Shown here: positions 1-8,446 of the stretch, piece after piece
How the letters are laid out: each line of letters opens with the position of its first letter
How positions within the stretch are numbered: position 1 is the first letter of the stretch
Assembly (NCBI RefSeq): GCF_034479635.1
Contig: NZ_CP140153.1
Location: forward strand, 1,309,501 to 1,373,500
Length of the DNA stretch: 64,000 nt
DNA from: Guyparkeria halophila
Lineage (GTDB): Bacteria > Pseudomonadota > Gammaproteobacteria > Halothiobacillales > Halothiobacillaceae
Direction: 5' to 3'
Program-made: the position numbers and the translations under genes
Notes under the pieces: generated by a model
What the model was told of the DNA's origin: nothing
The model's input: the letters and a program-made list of their open reading frames with translations, nothing else
The model's database searches: none

Positions 1-2224
1 GGGAGGCGAGGGTGCGCGCATCCAGTCCGTTGCTTTGGCCTGGCGGGGGCTGGAAAAACAGGGCGTAGTTCGAGCCGATGGCCGCGACCAGCAGCAGACC
101 GACCAGGTGCAGCAGGGTCAGCTGTCCGCCAAACAGCGCGTGCCCGGCCACCACCAGCAGGACCGCGAGCGTGATCGGCAGCAGCGTGCGCAACGTGCGC
201 CGAGGGCTTGCCTGCACGAGCAGGAGCAACAGGACGATCGCCGCGGCGCCCGCCACGGAGACCACCAGTGTGGTGTTGAGATAGCGGGCGTAGAGCCGGT
301 TCGATTCTGCCAGCAGGTCGATCAGCACGGCGGATTCGACCGGGTCGATCGCCTCGCCCAGGGCCGCCAAGTCGCTGGGGCTGGCGGGATCGGTGTACAG
401 GGTGATGACGGCCGCCGCGTGACCCGCTTTCCCGTCGGATGGCAATTGCCCGGCGACCGCGAGCCAGAGGGGCGTGCCCTCGAGGTCCGCGAGTCCGATC
501 GCCGCCGCGTCTTTCTGGCGCGCCACGTCATCGACGAAGCCCGGCAGGCGGTCGGGTGATACCGGCAGGTCGGTGAGCGCCTGCGCAAGACGTTGCTCGA
601 GTTCCTCCCCACTCGGCAGGGCCGCCTGTCGCGCGTGCTGCGTTGCCAGCGAGGGCAGGGTTTCGGTCGGCGAGCGATAGCCGGCGAGCAGACCGTTCTC
701 GACGCGCTGATCCAGTATCGCGGTGACGCGCTCGGCGGCGCGTAGTGCCGCCTCGCGATCGTCGCCCTTCACGACAACCAAGTGGCGTGGGCTCGGGGAG
801 CCGAGTTGCTCGCGCAGGCGGGTATCGGTGGCTTCCAGGCCGGGGTCGATCGGGGCAAGCCCGGAAAGCGTGTCTCGCCAGAGGCCGTCCTGCTGGAAGA
901 CGAGCACGGCCACGGCCAGTGCGCCCAGCAACACGGCAACCGACCGCAGTCGCCGCAACCCGGCGACCGGACGCTCGAGCCGTCGACCCAGCCCGGCGAT
1001 GTCGGCGCGGGGCAGCCGTGGCCCCAGGATCGGCAGCACATAGCGGGTGACCAGCGCCGCGGTGAGCAGGCCGGTCATGGCGTAAAGGCCGATCTGCATC
1101 AAGCCCGGAAAGCCGGAGAAGAGCAGGGCGGCGAAACCGATCAGCGAGGTGATCAGGCCGAGGCGCACGGTGGGCCAGTAGTCCCGAAGCCAGGCGTGCT
1201 GCCCGGCCCGTTGCCCGGCCCTGTCCACGCGAGACTGCCGGGACTGGACAAAGTAGTAGATGCTGTAATCGATCGCCTCGCCCATCAGGGCGGTACCAAA
1301 ACCGATCGTGATGCCGTGGACCTCGTCGAAGCCCAGTCCGACCATGGCAATCCCGACGGCTACCCCACTGCCGACTGGCAGCAACCCGGCCAACAGCACG
1401 GGCAACGAGCGATAGGCGAGCAGCAGCACCAGGGTCACCAGGATCACGCTGATGGTCGTGAACAGGGTGACCTCGGCCTTGATGTGGTCCCGCGCCTCGA
1501 TGGCAAACATCGGTGAGCCGGCGATCACGAGCCGCAGGGAGGGATCGATGTCGCCGCGGATCGTGTCGAAGGCGGCCTGGATGCGTTGGGCGGCACGGGC
1601 CAGCCCGTCGGTGTCCGAGCCCGACGCACGGGCCTGCGCGACCAACAGCATGGTCGATTGATCGGAGGACGACCAGACGCCACAGCAGCGAGCCGGGCCG
1701 GCCCGGCCGGCTTGGGAATCGTGTCGGTCGAGCAGCGCCAGCATCTCCCCGGTGGGATCGCGCGGGAAGAGCTCGCGGGTGATGTCACCCAGGGGCGAGT
1801 TGAGCTCGCGTATCGACTCGCCGATCGCCCGGGTCAGCCCCTCGACCGAAAACCGCTCGGCATCGACCGCCGGGCTCAACAGATAGCGGTGCTCGAACAG
1901 GAACTGCCGGGCCTGCTCGTGGTGGGCCCGATCGCCGTTTTGCACGGCGGCGAAGGCGGGGTCATCGACCAGGTCGGCATGCAGCTGCCGGCTGGCCTTG
2001 GCCCGCTGCTCACCAGACCCGCCGTCGATTCCGACGAGGAAGGTGCGCGAGACCGCGCCGCGCTGGAGCTGATCCACCAGCAGTTGCTGCTCGGGGCTGG
2101 GCGAGGCAGGCAGGAAGGCGGACATGTCCGCCGTAAAGCGTGTCTGGGTGATCGAGTAGATGGCCAACAGCACGACCGTCAGCCACAGGCCGAGAATCAG
2201 GGCGGGATTGCGGCGTGGAGTCAT
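1..2224 (-). CDS. MMPL-family exporter of an aryl-polyene-type cluster (3' end off window)
   Basis: The reading frame is open from its ATG at 2224 down to the window edge, giving 741 codons without a stop. The N-terminus has a short charged start, then a hydrophobic segment at about residues 8-26, followed by a large soluble loop typical of RND/MMPL exporters. Near the window edge the frame reads SNYALFFQPPPGQ, which lies inside the second membrane block, so a C-terminal part is missing. The start overlaps the stop of the LolA-like gene in an ATGA arrangement. MMPL proteins (COG4258) of aryl polyene clusters are thought to move the polyene lipid across the inner membrane, with the LolA-like protein as periplasmic partner. 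That role is inferred from family and neighbours. Confidence 0.88.
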   Translation of the reverse strand, partial: MTPRRNPALILGLWLTVVLLAIYSITQTRFTADMSAFLPASPSPEQQLLVDQLQRGAVSRTFLVGIDGGSGEQRAKASRQLHADLVDDPAFAAVQNGDRAHHEQARQFLFEHRYLLSPAVDAERFSVEGLTRAIGESIRELNSPLGDITRELFPRDPTGEMLALLDRHDSQAGRAGPARCCGVWSSSDQSTMLLVAQARASGSDTDGLARAAQRIQAAFDTIRGDIDPSLRLVIAGSPMFAIEARDHIKAEVTLFTTISVILVTLVLLLAYRSLPVLLAGLLPVGSGVAVGIAMVGLGFDEVHGITIGFGTALMGEAIDYSIYYFVQSRQSRVDRAGQRAGQHAWLRDYWPTVRLGLITSLIGFAALLFSGFPGLMQIGLYAMTGLLTAALVTRYVLPILGPRLPRADIAGLGRRLERPVAGLRRLRSVAVLLGALAVAVLVFQQDGLWRDTLSGLAPIDPGLEATDTRLREQLGSPSPRHLVVVKGDDREAALRAAERVTAILDQRVENGLLAGYRSPTETLPSLATQHARQAALPSGEELEQRLAQALTDLPVSPDRLPGFVDDVARQKDAAAIGLADLEGTPLWLAVAGQLPSDGKAGHAAAVITLYTDPASPSDLAALGEAIDPVESAVLIDLLAESNRLYARYLNTTLVVSVAGAAAIVLLLLLVQASPRRTLRTLLPITLAVLLVVAGHALFGGQLTLLHLVGLLLVAAIGSNYALFFQPPPGQSNGLDARTLAS

Positions 2225-2838
2225 GGGGACCGGCGCTCGTCGTCCGGATCAGCGTTGCCATGCGGGCCCAGTCGCATCACGCTGCGATCGCCATTGGCGA
2301 ATTCCAGCGTCAACCGCTCGACGGCGGCGAGGCCCGCGTTGATCTGCCCGACCACCTCGATGCGCCGAATACGCTCGGCCAGCACCTGGCGACGCGGCAA
2401 CAGGTGCAGCCGCCAGCCATTGCCCGGGCGTTCGCTGAGCACCAGTTCGTAGTCCTCGCGCAGGGCCTCGATCCGACCATTGAGGATGCCGCGTAGGCTG
2501 TCGGCCAGGGCCGCACCCTCGGGCGAGTCGTCCAGCTGCACGACCCGCCGGCGATCCTCGGCCTCGAACGTCAGTTGGTCGCCGTCGAGGATGAGGGTGC
2601 GTGCCTCGGGGTGACGTTGTTCCTGAACCAGCCGATCGGGGGGCTCGAAGGAGAGCCGGCCGCTGGATTCCAGTGGCTCGTCGAGGATGCCCAGATAGCG
2701 CGTCTGCTGGTAGTCCGTGCTGTCCGCGCCACGCTCGGCGAGCGCGGTGGCGAGCTCCTCGATGTTCAGGGCGTAGGTCGGGAGGGGCAGTGTCAACAGG
2801 ATCAGTGCGGCGAAACGTCGGGAGAACGACAGGGTCAT
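2221..2838 (-). CDS. LolA-like outer-membrane lipoprotein carrier of the polyene cluster
   Basis: This is a 205-residue protein with a Sec signal peptide: Arg-Arg at residues 7-8, then a hydrophobic core, with likely cleavage after TYA near residue 23. The mature part is a LolA/COG2834-type single domain, with QTRYLGILDEPLESSGRL near its start resembling the LolA beta-strand pattern. The ATG at 2838 was chosen over upstream in-frame starts because it gives a proper signal peptide and overlaps the upstream stop (ATGA). It lies between the acyltransferase and the MMPL exporter, the order seen in aryl polyene operons. Housekeeping LolA is unlikely because that gene normally sits near ftsK. The probable job is carrying the polyene lipid through the periplasm (inference). 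Confidence 0.85.
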   Translation of the reverse strand: MTLSFSRRFAALILLTLPLPTYALNIEELATALAERGADSTDYQQTRYLGILDEPLESSGRLSFEPPDRLVQEQRHPEARTLILDGDQLTFEAEDRRRVVQLDDSPEGAALADSLRGILNGRIEALREDYELVLSERPGNGWRLHLLPRRQVLAERIRRIEVVGQINAGLAAVERLTLEFANGDRSVMRLGPHGNADPDDERRSP

Positions 2839-3866
2839 GGACGCTCCTCGGGTGAGTCCTGGGTGGACGAGGCCTGGGAGGTCGGGGCCTGGTTCGTTGG
2901 TGCCTGGCTTGAACCGCGGGCGGACGAGCCGGTTTGCGGCGCGTCGGTTTCCCGTGAGGGCTTGTGCTCGGCGTCTGCCCAGAAGTCGAAGAAATTGAAC
3001 CAGTTGTCGGGGTGCTCGCGCACCTGTGCCTCCAGGCATTCGACGTAGCGATCCATCGCGGCCTCGACGGCCTTCGCGCGCTCACGGCGCGACACCTGGC
3101 GAAAATCGGCCAGGGGCTCGAAATGGATTCGGTAGCGGTTGCCGCCGAGGTAGATGCCGGCCATGAACAACAGCCGTTGGCGAAGTATCGCGGCCATGCG
3201 AAACGGGCCGACGGCAAAACGCGCCGGGCGGCCGAGAAATGGCCGCGTGCCCATCGGGTCACCCTCGAGGCTGCGATCGGCAAGCATGCCGATCAGTTCC
3301 CCCTGATCGAGACGGGCGCCTGCCTCGAGCATCGAGTCGATCCGCCCGAGCGGGATGATGTCTCGGGAGCGCTCGGGCGCGATGGCGGCGAGTACGCGCT
3401 GGATCTTCCGGGCGTTTTCCGGGTACATCATCATGCTGATGGGCAGATCGCGCTCGACACGACCCATGGCCCGCAGGACGTCAAAGCTGCCGAAATGCGC
3501 CCCGACCAGGATCGCCGACTCCGGTGGCTCGAAGCATTCACCACCCACCACCTCGATCTCGAACGCATCAAAGCGACCGCTGAGGAAGAACACCCGGTCG
3601 TGGATGGTGCTGGCGAACGCATGGAAATGTCGATAGATCGCCGCCAGGCGAGGCGGTCGGCCATGAACCTGGTGCAGAAAGTCCCGGCTTGCGCGGCGGG
3701 CGGTGGGGACGAATAGCAGGAAATAGAGGCTGATGGGGGCCAGCAGCAGTCGAGTCGTCCGTCGGCCGGCCCGACGCGAGAGGAACACCATCAACCGGAT
3801 CAACGCCGGGTGTCCCCGTTCCCGGCGCGCATGCCATTGGTTGGATTCCGACTCCGGCGTGGTCAC
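2835..3866 (-). CDS. LpxL/HtrB-like lysophospholipid acyltransferase (COG4261 type)
   Basis: The protein has 343 residues. The hydrophobic N-terminal stretch LLLAPISLYFLLFV at about 41-54 fits a membrane anchor. HFGSFD at 124-129 is the HX4D catalytic motif of lipid A-type acyltransferases, and the region after it follows the HtrB/LpxL pattern. The C-terminal 50 residues are rich in Ser, Gln, Pro and Thr and look disordered. The gene overlaps the dehydratase upstream and the LolA-like gene downstream by four bases each, so translation is probably coupled. In aryl polyene clusters this enzyme is thought to link the polyene to a lipid or glycan carrier; the acceptor cannot be read from sequence. 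Homology to lipid A late acyltransferases is a possible misleading annotation. Confidence 0.85.
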   Translation of the reverse strand: MTTPESESNQWHARRERGHPALIRLMVFLSRRAGRRTTRLLLAPISLYFLLFVPTARRASRDFLHQVHGRPPRLAAIYRHFHAFASTIHDRVFFLSGRFDAFEIEVVGGECFEPPESAILVGAHFGSFDVLRAMGRVERDLPISMMMYPENARKIQRVLAAIAPERSRDIIPLGRIDSMLEAGARLDQGELIGMLADRSLEGDPMGTRPFLGRPARFAVGPFRMAAILRQRLLFMAGIYLGGNRYRIHFEPLADFRQVSRRERAKAVEAAMDRYVECLEAQVREHPDNWFNFFDFWADAEHKPSRETDAPQTGSSARGSSQAPTNQAPTSQASSTQDSPEERP

Positions 3867-4225
3867 CGACTGGCCTCCTCGGCATGCTTGCGGGGTGGCT
3901 CGAGCAGCACGTCCAGCACGAGGTAGGCCTCACCGTCGACAGGGACAGCCACGACCTGCAAACGCGTTCGCTCGCGCCGTGCGGGTTGATGTTCGACTCG
4001 GAGCGGCACCTCCGGGCGGGCCGGGGCGAGAAAGCGTGCCTGGCGGACGATACGATTCAGGACATCGCCTTGACGGGCCTGGGCCTGGGCGTGGGCGTAG
4101 GCCGAAACGGCCCAGTCGAGGAGCACGCTGCCGGGCAAGAGGGGGTTGCCCGGGAAATGCCCGGCGAATACGGGTGTTTGCGCTGGCGGCGTCCATTCGG
4201 CCAGGAAATGGCTGGAAGGTTTCAT
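3863..4225 (-). CDS. 3-hydroxyacyl-ACP dehydratase, short hotdog type
   Basis: This 120-residue protein is a single hotdog fold. AGHFPGNPLLPGSVLLDW at residues 21-38 is the FabZ/FabA active-site helix. The catalytic His is residue 23. The position 14 residues later, Glu in FabZ, is Asp37, so the dyad is the His/Asp type of FabA. The role would be removing water from 3-hydroxyacyl-ACP during polyene chain extension. It shares its start base with the AMP-ligase stop and overlaps the acyltransferase by four bases. A thioesterase is the main alternative for a short hotdog protein, but the GHFPGNP motif argues for dehydratase. Confidence 0.83.
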   Translation of the reverse strand: MKPSSHFLAEWTPPAQTPVFAGHFPGNPLLPGSVLLDWAVSAYAHAQAQARQGDVLNRIVRQARFLAPARPEVPLRVEHQPARRERTRLQVVAVPVDGEAYLVLDVLLEPPRKHAEEASR

Positions 4226-5682
4226 CAGCTCGCATCCCGTTGCTGGTGGTCGGAATCGTTGCTGTCGGTCAACAGGGTATCGAGCGCATCGCGTGTGATT
4301 TTCCCGGTGGCGTTGACCGGCATCTGGTCGACGAGCAAGAGGGGGCGGGGCAGAAAGACCGGGTCAAGTCGATCCCGCAGGGCGCGGCGAATCGCGTCGG
4401 CGGTCAGTCCCGGGCCGCGCACCACCGCGGCCAATCGCTCGGGCTGTCCGTCACTGGCACCGGCCGAGCGTGGACGAAAGAACAGACCGTCCTCCACGCC
4501 GTCGATCGCCCGCAGGGTGGCGTTCAGATACTCGATCGAACTGCGTTTCCCGGCAATGTTGACCTGATTGGCCAGTCGGCCGATCAGCCGGAAGCGGCGC
4601 GCATCCACCCGTTCGATGCAATCGGCCAGGGCTACCGGGCGTTCGACATGGCCACCCGAGGCGATTACCTCGCCACTGGCCGTCACCTCGAGATCAACGC
4701 CCTCCATCAGTCGCCAGTCGGCGCCCTGGGTGGGTTGGCGCACCGCGATCTGGCCGGTCTCGGTGGAGCCGTAGATCTCCTGGAGTGCCCCGCCCAGCGT
4801 CTGCTCGGCGCGGGCGGCAAGCCTGGGCTCCAGCGGGGCGGTGGCACAGAGCATGTGCTCGCAGGGCGGCAGGGCACAGTCCGAGGCCAGCAGATGATGC
4901 AGGTGATAGGGCGTGGTCACCAGCATGCGCGGCGAGGGCAGTGCGGCTAGCGAGGCGGCTATGTCGCCGGGGAAGAACGGTTGATCGACGGACAGGGTCG
5001 CACCGCCGCAGAGCGCGGCGAGGATCAGCGACTCGAAGCCATACATGTGTTGGGAGGGCACCGTCCCGAGCAGGTGAATGCCGACCAGTCGATCCTGGTG
5101 GGCGTTGTCCGTGCGGCGGTGGTGGACATCCAGGGCATCGGCGGCGACCCGGGTGTTCGCCACCAATCGTCCCCAGTGCTTGTCGTGGCCCCGTGGCTTG
5201 CCGGTGGTGCCCGAGGTGAATACCCGCGCGATCAGCTGGCCCCTGGGGATCCGCGGGATCTGGGGAACCTGGCGAGCGTATTCCGCCTGTGAACGTGTCT
5301 GCCGCAAGGGGGGAATGGCCACCTGGGGTGCGCAGGCCGTCAGGGTCGGTTCGAGCGGCTGGTCGCCGTCGTGGAGGATGACGGTATTCGGGTGGTCGGC
5401 GAGCAGGTCCCGGATGGCGCCCCGACTGCGGGTCGAGGGCATGAGGCTGACTTGTGCGCCGAGGATGCCGGCGACCAGCCCCACCAGGAACTGATCTCGG
5501 CGGCCGGCAAGGTTGACCAGATGCTTGACCGGGCCGGGCAGGGCACCGAGGGATTCCTGCAGCTCTTGGGCGCTGGCCAGCACGTCGGCCACCGTCCAGC
5601 GTTGGTCCCCGTCCAGCAGCACCACCCGGTCGAGGTTGCCGTCCGGGACCAGCGGGATGGAATCGGATCTGGCGTCGCTCAT
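4225..5682 (-). CDS. acyl-CoA synthetase / AMP-dependent ligase
   Basis: The protein has 485 residues of the ANL adenylate-forming family. FTSGTTGKPRGHDKHW at about 155-170 is the phosphate-binding A3 motif, and EIYGSTETGQIA later matches the A5 motif. NIAGKRSSIEYLNATL and the C-terminal NATGKITRD region, with the A10 lysine, complete the fold. A Shine-Dalgarno GGAG lies about ten bases before the ATG at 5682, which overlaps the membrane-protein stop. In aryl polyene clusters the AMP-ligase activates a 4-hydroxybenzoate-like starter acid and loads it on the carrier protein. The substrate here is inferred from that parallel only. Confidence 0.87.
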   Translation of the reverse strand: MSDARSDSIPLVPDGNLDRVVLLDGDQRWTVADVLASAQELQESLGALPGPVKHLVNLAGRRDQFLVGLVAGILGAQVSLMPSTRSRGAIRDLLADHPNTVILHDGDQPLEPTLTACAPQVAIPPLRQTRSQAEYARQVPQIPRIPRGQLIARVFTSGTTGKPRGHDKHWGRLVANTRVAADALDVHHRRTDNAHQDRLVGIHLLGTVPSQHMYGFESLILAALCGGATLSVDQPFFPGDIAASLAALPSPRMLVTTPYHLHHLLASDCALPPCEHMLCATAPLEPRLAARAEQTLGGALQEIYGSTETGQIAVRQPTQGADWRLMEGVDLEVTASGEVIASGGHVERPVALADCIERVDARRFRLIGRLANQVNIAGKRSSIEYLNATLRAIDGVEDGLFFRPRSAGASDGQPERLAAVVRGPGLTADAIRRALRDRLDPVFLPRPLLLVDQMPVNATGKITRDALDTLLTDSNDSDHQQRDAS

Positions 5683-6377
5683 GGCTGACTCCGTCGTTCG
5701 GTGGTGTCGCGAACGTGGCGGCGGTAGGCGATGACCGCACTCCAGGGGCTGGAAAGATCCTCACGTGGCAGGACTTGCCGCCGTATCAGGTATTCGAGCA
5801 CGAACATCAGGGCGACCAGCGGGAAGGTGGCGTAGACGGCGTAGTCGGCCCAGATGGCGGGGCCGGCAAGGGCCATCAGCGCCACCGAGACCCCGGTGTT
5901 GATGACAAAGAACAGCCCCCACGCCCAGGTGACCTGCCGGGTGTAGCGATTCAGCGCCGGTGACATCGAGGTGTGGACCTGTTGGGCGAAATGCGTGCAG
6001 GCAGGCACCCGGCCCGATTGCAGGCTGGTCAGGAAAAAGGCGGCCAGGGCGATGTGCACCGCCAGATGTTGCAGCAGATAAAGCAGCGAAACACGCTCGT
6101 GCAGGACGGTCGCGCTACCCAGCAAGAGCAGCGGCAGTCCGGCCAGCGCGATCAGGCCAACGATGCGGTTGAAGCGAGGGAGCGTCAGAACCAGGAGGAT
6201 GACGCCCAGCGGGCTCAAGGCCAGCGCCGCCTGGGCGAACGAGACCTGGTCTTGCCCGGCGAAGAGATGGGCGAGCACGACGTTGAGCGCCACCATGGTG
6301 CCGATTAGCCAGCCACGGAGTCGCTTGCCGGCGGCGTTGCCGCTTACTTGGTCCGGTTCTCGGCGATGAAGCGGCAT
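5679..6377 (-). CDS. COG4648-type polytopic membrane protein of aryl polyene clusters
   Basis: This 232-residue protein has about six hydrophobic segments, with short charged ends and a basic C-terminus. The family (predicted membrane protein, COG4648) is found almost only in aryl polyene-type operons and has no proven activity. The ATG at 6377 lies 34 bases inside the preceding carrier-protein gene, and no strong ribosome-binding site is visible, so a later start is possible. The four-base overlap with the AMP-ligase suggests coupled expression. A role at the membrane site of assembly is plausible but unproven. Confidence 0.8.
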   Translation of the reverse strand: MPLHRREPDQVSGNAAGKRLRGWLIGTMVALNVVLAHLFAGQDQVSFAQAALALSPLGVILLVLTLPRFNRIVGLIALAGLPLLLLGSATVLHERVSLLYLLQHLAVHIALAAFFLTSLQSGRVPACTHFAQQVHTSMSPALNRYTRQVTWAWGLFFVINTGVSVALMALAGPAIWADYAVYATFPLVALMFVLEYLIRRQVLPREDLSSPWSAVIAYRRHVRDTTERRSQP

Positions 6378-6625
6378 AGGTTGCGCAAGGAGGCGAAGAT
6401 CTGTTCGTTGCGGTCATCGTCGGAGCGCAGGTTTAACCCGTAACGGCGCGAGACGACCAGGGCGATCTCCAGCACGTCGATGGAATCAAGACCCAACCCG
6501 TCACCGAACAACGGTTCGTCGGGATCGATTTCCTCGGGCGTCTCGTCGAGGTTCAGGGCGTCCACCAGTTCGGCGGCAACCTCGGGGATCAGGGCATCGA
6601 TGCTGTTGTCTTGGCTTTCGGTCAT
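6344..6625 (-). CDS. acyl carrier protein (second of two)
   Basis: The product is 93 residues and acidic. The phosphopantetheine site is GLGLDSIDVLEI with Ser48 as the attachment residue. The ATG at 6625 was chosen because it gives a standard carrier protein; upstream in-frame codons only add an arginine-rich, unlikely N-terminus. A 52-base gap separates it from the ketosynthase. Aryl polyene systems normally carry two dedicated ACPs, and the one with Ser35 at 7936-8172 is the other. Which of the two holds the starter and which the growing chain cannot be decided here. Confidence 0.86.
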   Translation of the reverse strand: MTESQDNSIDALIPEVAAELVDALNLDETPEEIDPDEPLFGDGLGLDSIDVLEIALVVSRRYGLNLRSDDDRNEQIFASLRNLCRFIAENRTK

Positions 6626-6677
6626 CGTTTGAATCGGTCTGTCGGTGAGCTGTCGGTGAAAAAAGGGGAGCGGCCGG

Positions 6678-7943
6678 TCAACCGCCGGCGCGCTTGAAGG
6701 CCAGCACGGCATTGCTGCCGCCGAACGCGAACGAATTCGACAGCGCGGCCCGGATGTCAGGGACCTCACGTGCCTCGCCGCGGACGTGGTCGACCCCCTC
6801 GCAGGCGGAGTCGAGGTGTTCCAGATGCGCGGTGGGCGGGAGTTTACCCTGTCGCAGCGCCAGGACGGTCAGGGCCGCCTCGATTGCACCCGTCGCGCCC
6901 ATGGCGTGGCCATGGACCGCCTTGGTGGCGCTGACCGGGAGATGTTGCGCCCGGGTGTTGCCAAAGGCCTCGCGGATGGCGCGTACCTCGATCGCATCGC
7001 CCTCCGTGGTCGCGGTGCCGTGCGCGTTGATGTAGCCAATCGCATCGGCGTCAATCCCGGCATCGGTCAGTGCGGCCTGGATGGCCCGTACCTGGCCACG
7101 GTGGTCCGGGCGGACGACGTGGCTGGCATCGTTGGACGCGCCATAGCCGGCCAGTTCGGCCAGGATCGGGGCCCCGCGGCGTTGGGCGTGTTCAAGCGAT
7201 TCAAGCACCAGGCAGGCCGCGCCTTCGGCGAGCACCAGCCCATGGCGATCCGGGTGGAATGGCCGGCAGGCTCGGTGGGCACTGTCCTCGTCGCCCGGGG
7301 CGAGCATGTGCATCGCATCCCAGGCCCGCAGCACGCCGACACCGAGGGGCAGGTCCGACCCGCCGGCGACCATCAGATCCATTTCGCCGTCGCGGATGCG
7401 CTCGTAGGCCTCGCCGATGGCGATGGCGGCCGAGGCACAGGCGACGCTATGGGTCACGGACCGTCCGCCCAGCCCATAGCGGATACCGATCTGCGAGGCG
7501 GCGGCGTTGTTCATGCCCATGACCACCGACATCGGCGAGAGGCGCTTGCGCCCCTCCTTCCAGAAGGCGCGGTAGCCGTTCTCGAAGGTGTTGATCCCCC
7601 CGAGCGCGGTTCCCCAGTGGACCCCGGCGCGTGGATTGGGTTCCTCGACCGCCGGCATCAATTGCGCCTGCTGCCAGGCCTCGTCGGTGGCCAGCAGGGC
7701 CAGGCGCGCGAAGGGGTCGGTGCTGCGGCAGGTTGCCTTGCCGAGTCGCGCCTCGAAGTCGATCGGGTCGAAGTGGACGGCAGGCGTGCAGCCGCCGATC
7801 GTCTCGTCGCCGTAGGGAAACAGACGAACACTCGACTCGCCGGCCACGGCGCGCTCGAATACCGCGTTGGTATTGCCACCGAACGGGTCGAGGATGGAAA
7901 GGCCGGTCACGACCACCCGTGCCTGGCGGCGGGAGTCAGGCAT
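6678..7943 (-). CDS. beta-ketoacyl-ACP synthase (FabF-like)
   Basis: This 421-residue protein is a complete condensing enzyme. The nucleophile Cys169 lies in HSVACASAAIAIGEA, His308 in INAHGTATTEGDA and His346 in KAVHGHAMGATGA, so the Cys-His-His triad is intact and this is not a chain-length factor lacking cysteine. The C-terminal NSFAFGGSNAVLAF is also conserved. It overlaps the first ACP gene by eight bases, with the second ACP gene 52 bases downstream. FabF-type priming-independent elongation of the polyene chain is the expected role. Housekeeping fabF is unlikely because the fab cluster genes are absent. Confidence 0.88.
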   Translation of the reverse strand: MPDSRRQARVVVTGLSILDPFGGNTNAVFERAVAGESSVRLFPYGDETIGGCTPAVHFDPIDFEARLGKATCRSTDPFARLALLATDEAWQQAQLMPAVEEPNPRAGVHWGTALGGINTFENGYRAFWKEGRKRLSPMSVVMGMNNAAASQIGIRYGLGGRSVTHSVACASAAIAIGEAYERIRDGEMDLMVAGGSDLPLGVGVLRAWDAMHMLAPGDEDSAHRACRPFHPDRHGLVLAEGAACLVLESLEHAQRRGAPILAELAGYGASNDASHVVRPDHRGQVRAIQAALTDAGIDADAIGYINAHGTATTEGDAIEVRAIREAFGNTRAQHLPVSATKAVHGHAMGATGAIEAALTVLALRQGKLPPTAHLEHLDSACEGVDHVRGEAREVPDIRAALSNSFAFGGSNAVLAFKRAGG

Positions 7944-8172
7944 CGGTAGGCAAATGGGGCTGGAGGATGTCGATCAGGTCCTGGACCGTCTCCGGCGTAC
8001 CGACGTCGCTTCCCAGTTCAATTTCCATTTGTTCTTCGAGCGTAAAGATCAACTCGAGCAGCGTGAACGAATCGACGCCGAGCTCATCGAGCCGACTGGA
8101 GGGCGTCACGGTGGCCGGGTCGAGGTCCGTGTTCTCGGCAATCCCCTTGCGGATCAGTTCCAGTGCCTGCAT
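7936..8172 (-). CDS. acyl carrier protein (first gene of the polyene operon in view)
   Basis: The product is 78 residues. Ser35 in LGVDSFTLLEL is the phosphopantetheine attachment site, and the flanking helices match the carrier-protein fold. The ATG at 8172 is preceded by AGGAAG at a good spacing, whereas the longer in-frame start adds a region unlike a carrier protein. No promoter could be picked out upstream; the tRNA-Ser terminator lies only about 100 bases away, so the operon probably starts its own transcription in that gap. Confidence 0.85.
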   Translation of the reverse strand: MQALELIRKGIAENTDLDPATVTPSSRLDELGVDSFTLLELIFTLEEQMEIELGSDVGTPETVQDLIDILQPHLPTDA

Positions 8173-8268
8173 GCGTTTCTTCCTGTCTGCGCCTGGCACC
8201 GTTGTCGAGCGTGTCTCGATCCAGTCCCTGGCTCGAGAATCCACCGACGGTGGCGGCGTGGGCTAGCT

Positions 8269-8298
8269 CAAAAACAAAAAAGACACCCGGAGGTGTCT
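8269..8298 (-). terminator. intrinsic terminator of tRNA-Ser
   Basis: AGACACC and GGTGTCT (8281-8287 and 8292-8298) form a perfect seven-base stem with a four-base loop. On the minus strand it is followed by a run of mostly T. It lies 17 bases after the tRNA 3' end and should isolate the tRNA from the polyene operon that follows on the same strand. Confidence 0.8.
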
Positions 8299-8314
8299 CA
8301 TTCGTCCGATCTGG

Positions 8315-8405
8315 TGGCGGAGGGTCAGGGATTCGAACCCTGGAAGGGCTATTAACCCTTGCCGGTTTTCAAGACCGGTGCATTCAACCGCTCTGCCAAC
8401 CCTCC
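8315..8405 (-). tRNA. tRNA-Ser (anticodon UGA)
   Basis: Read on the minus strand from 8405, the sequence has the acceptor stem GGAGGGT paired with ACCCTCC, discriminator G and an encoded CCA ending at 8315. The anticodon stem CCGGT/ACCGG holds the loop CTTGAAA, giving anticodon TGA. A long variable arm (GCAAGGGTTAATAGCCCTT) is the class II hallmark of tRNA-Ser, and the T arm contains GGTTCGAATCC. The gene is 91 nt including CCA. Confidence 0.97.
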
Positions 8406-8416
8406 GAAGCCCGCGC

Positions 8417-8446
8417 ATCTTCCGCGATCGGGGCTGCTGGTGTCAA
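8417..8446 (-). promoter_or_regulatory. sigma-70-type promoter of tRNA-Ser
   Basis: On the minus strand a perfect -35 box TTGACA (8446-8441) is followed after 18 bases by GAAGAT (8422-8417). The predicted start falls a few bases before the tRNA 5' end at 8405. The -10 box is a modest match. Confidence 0.55.
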
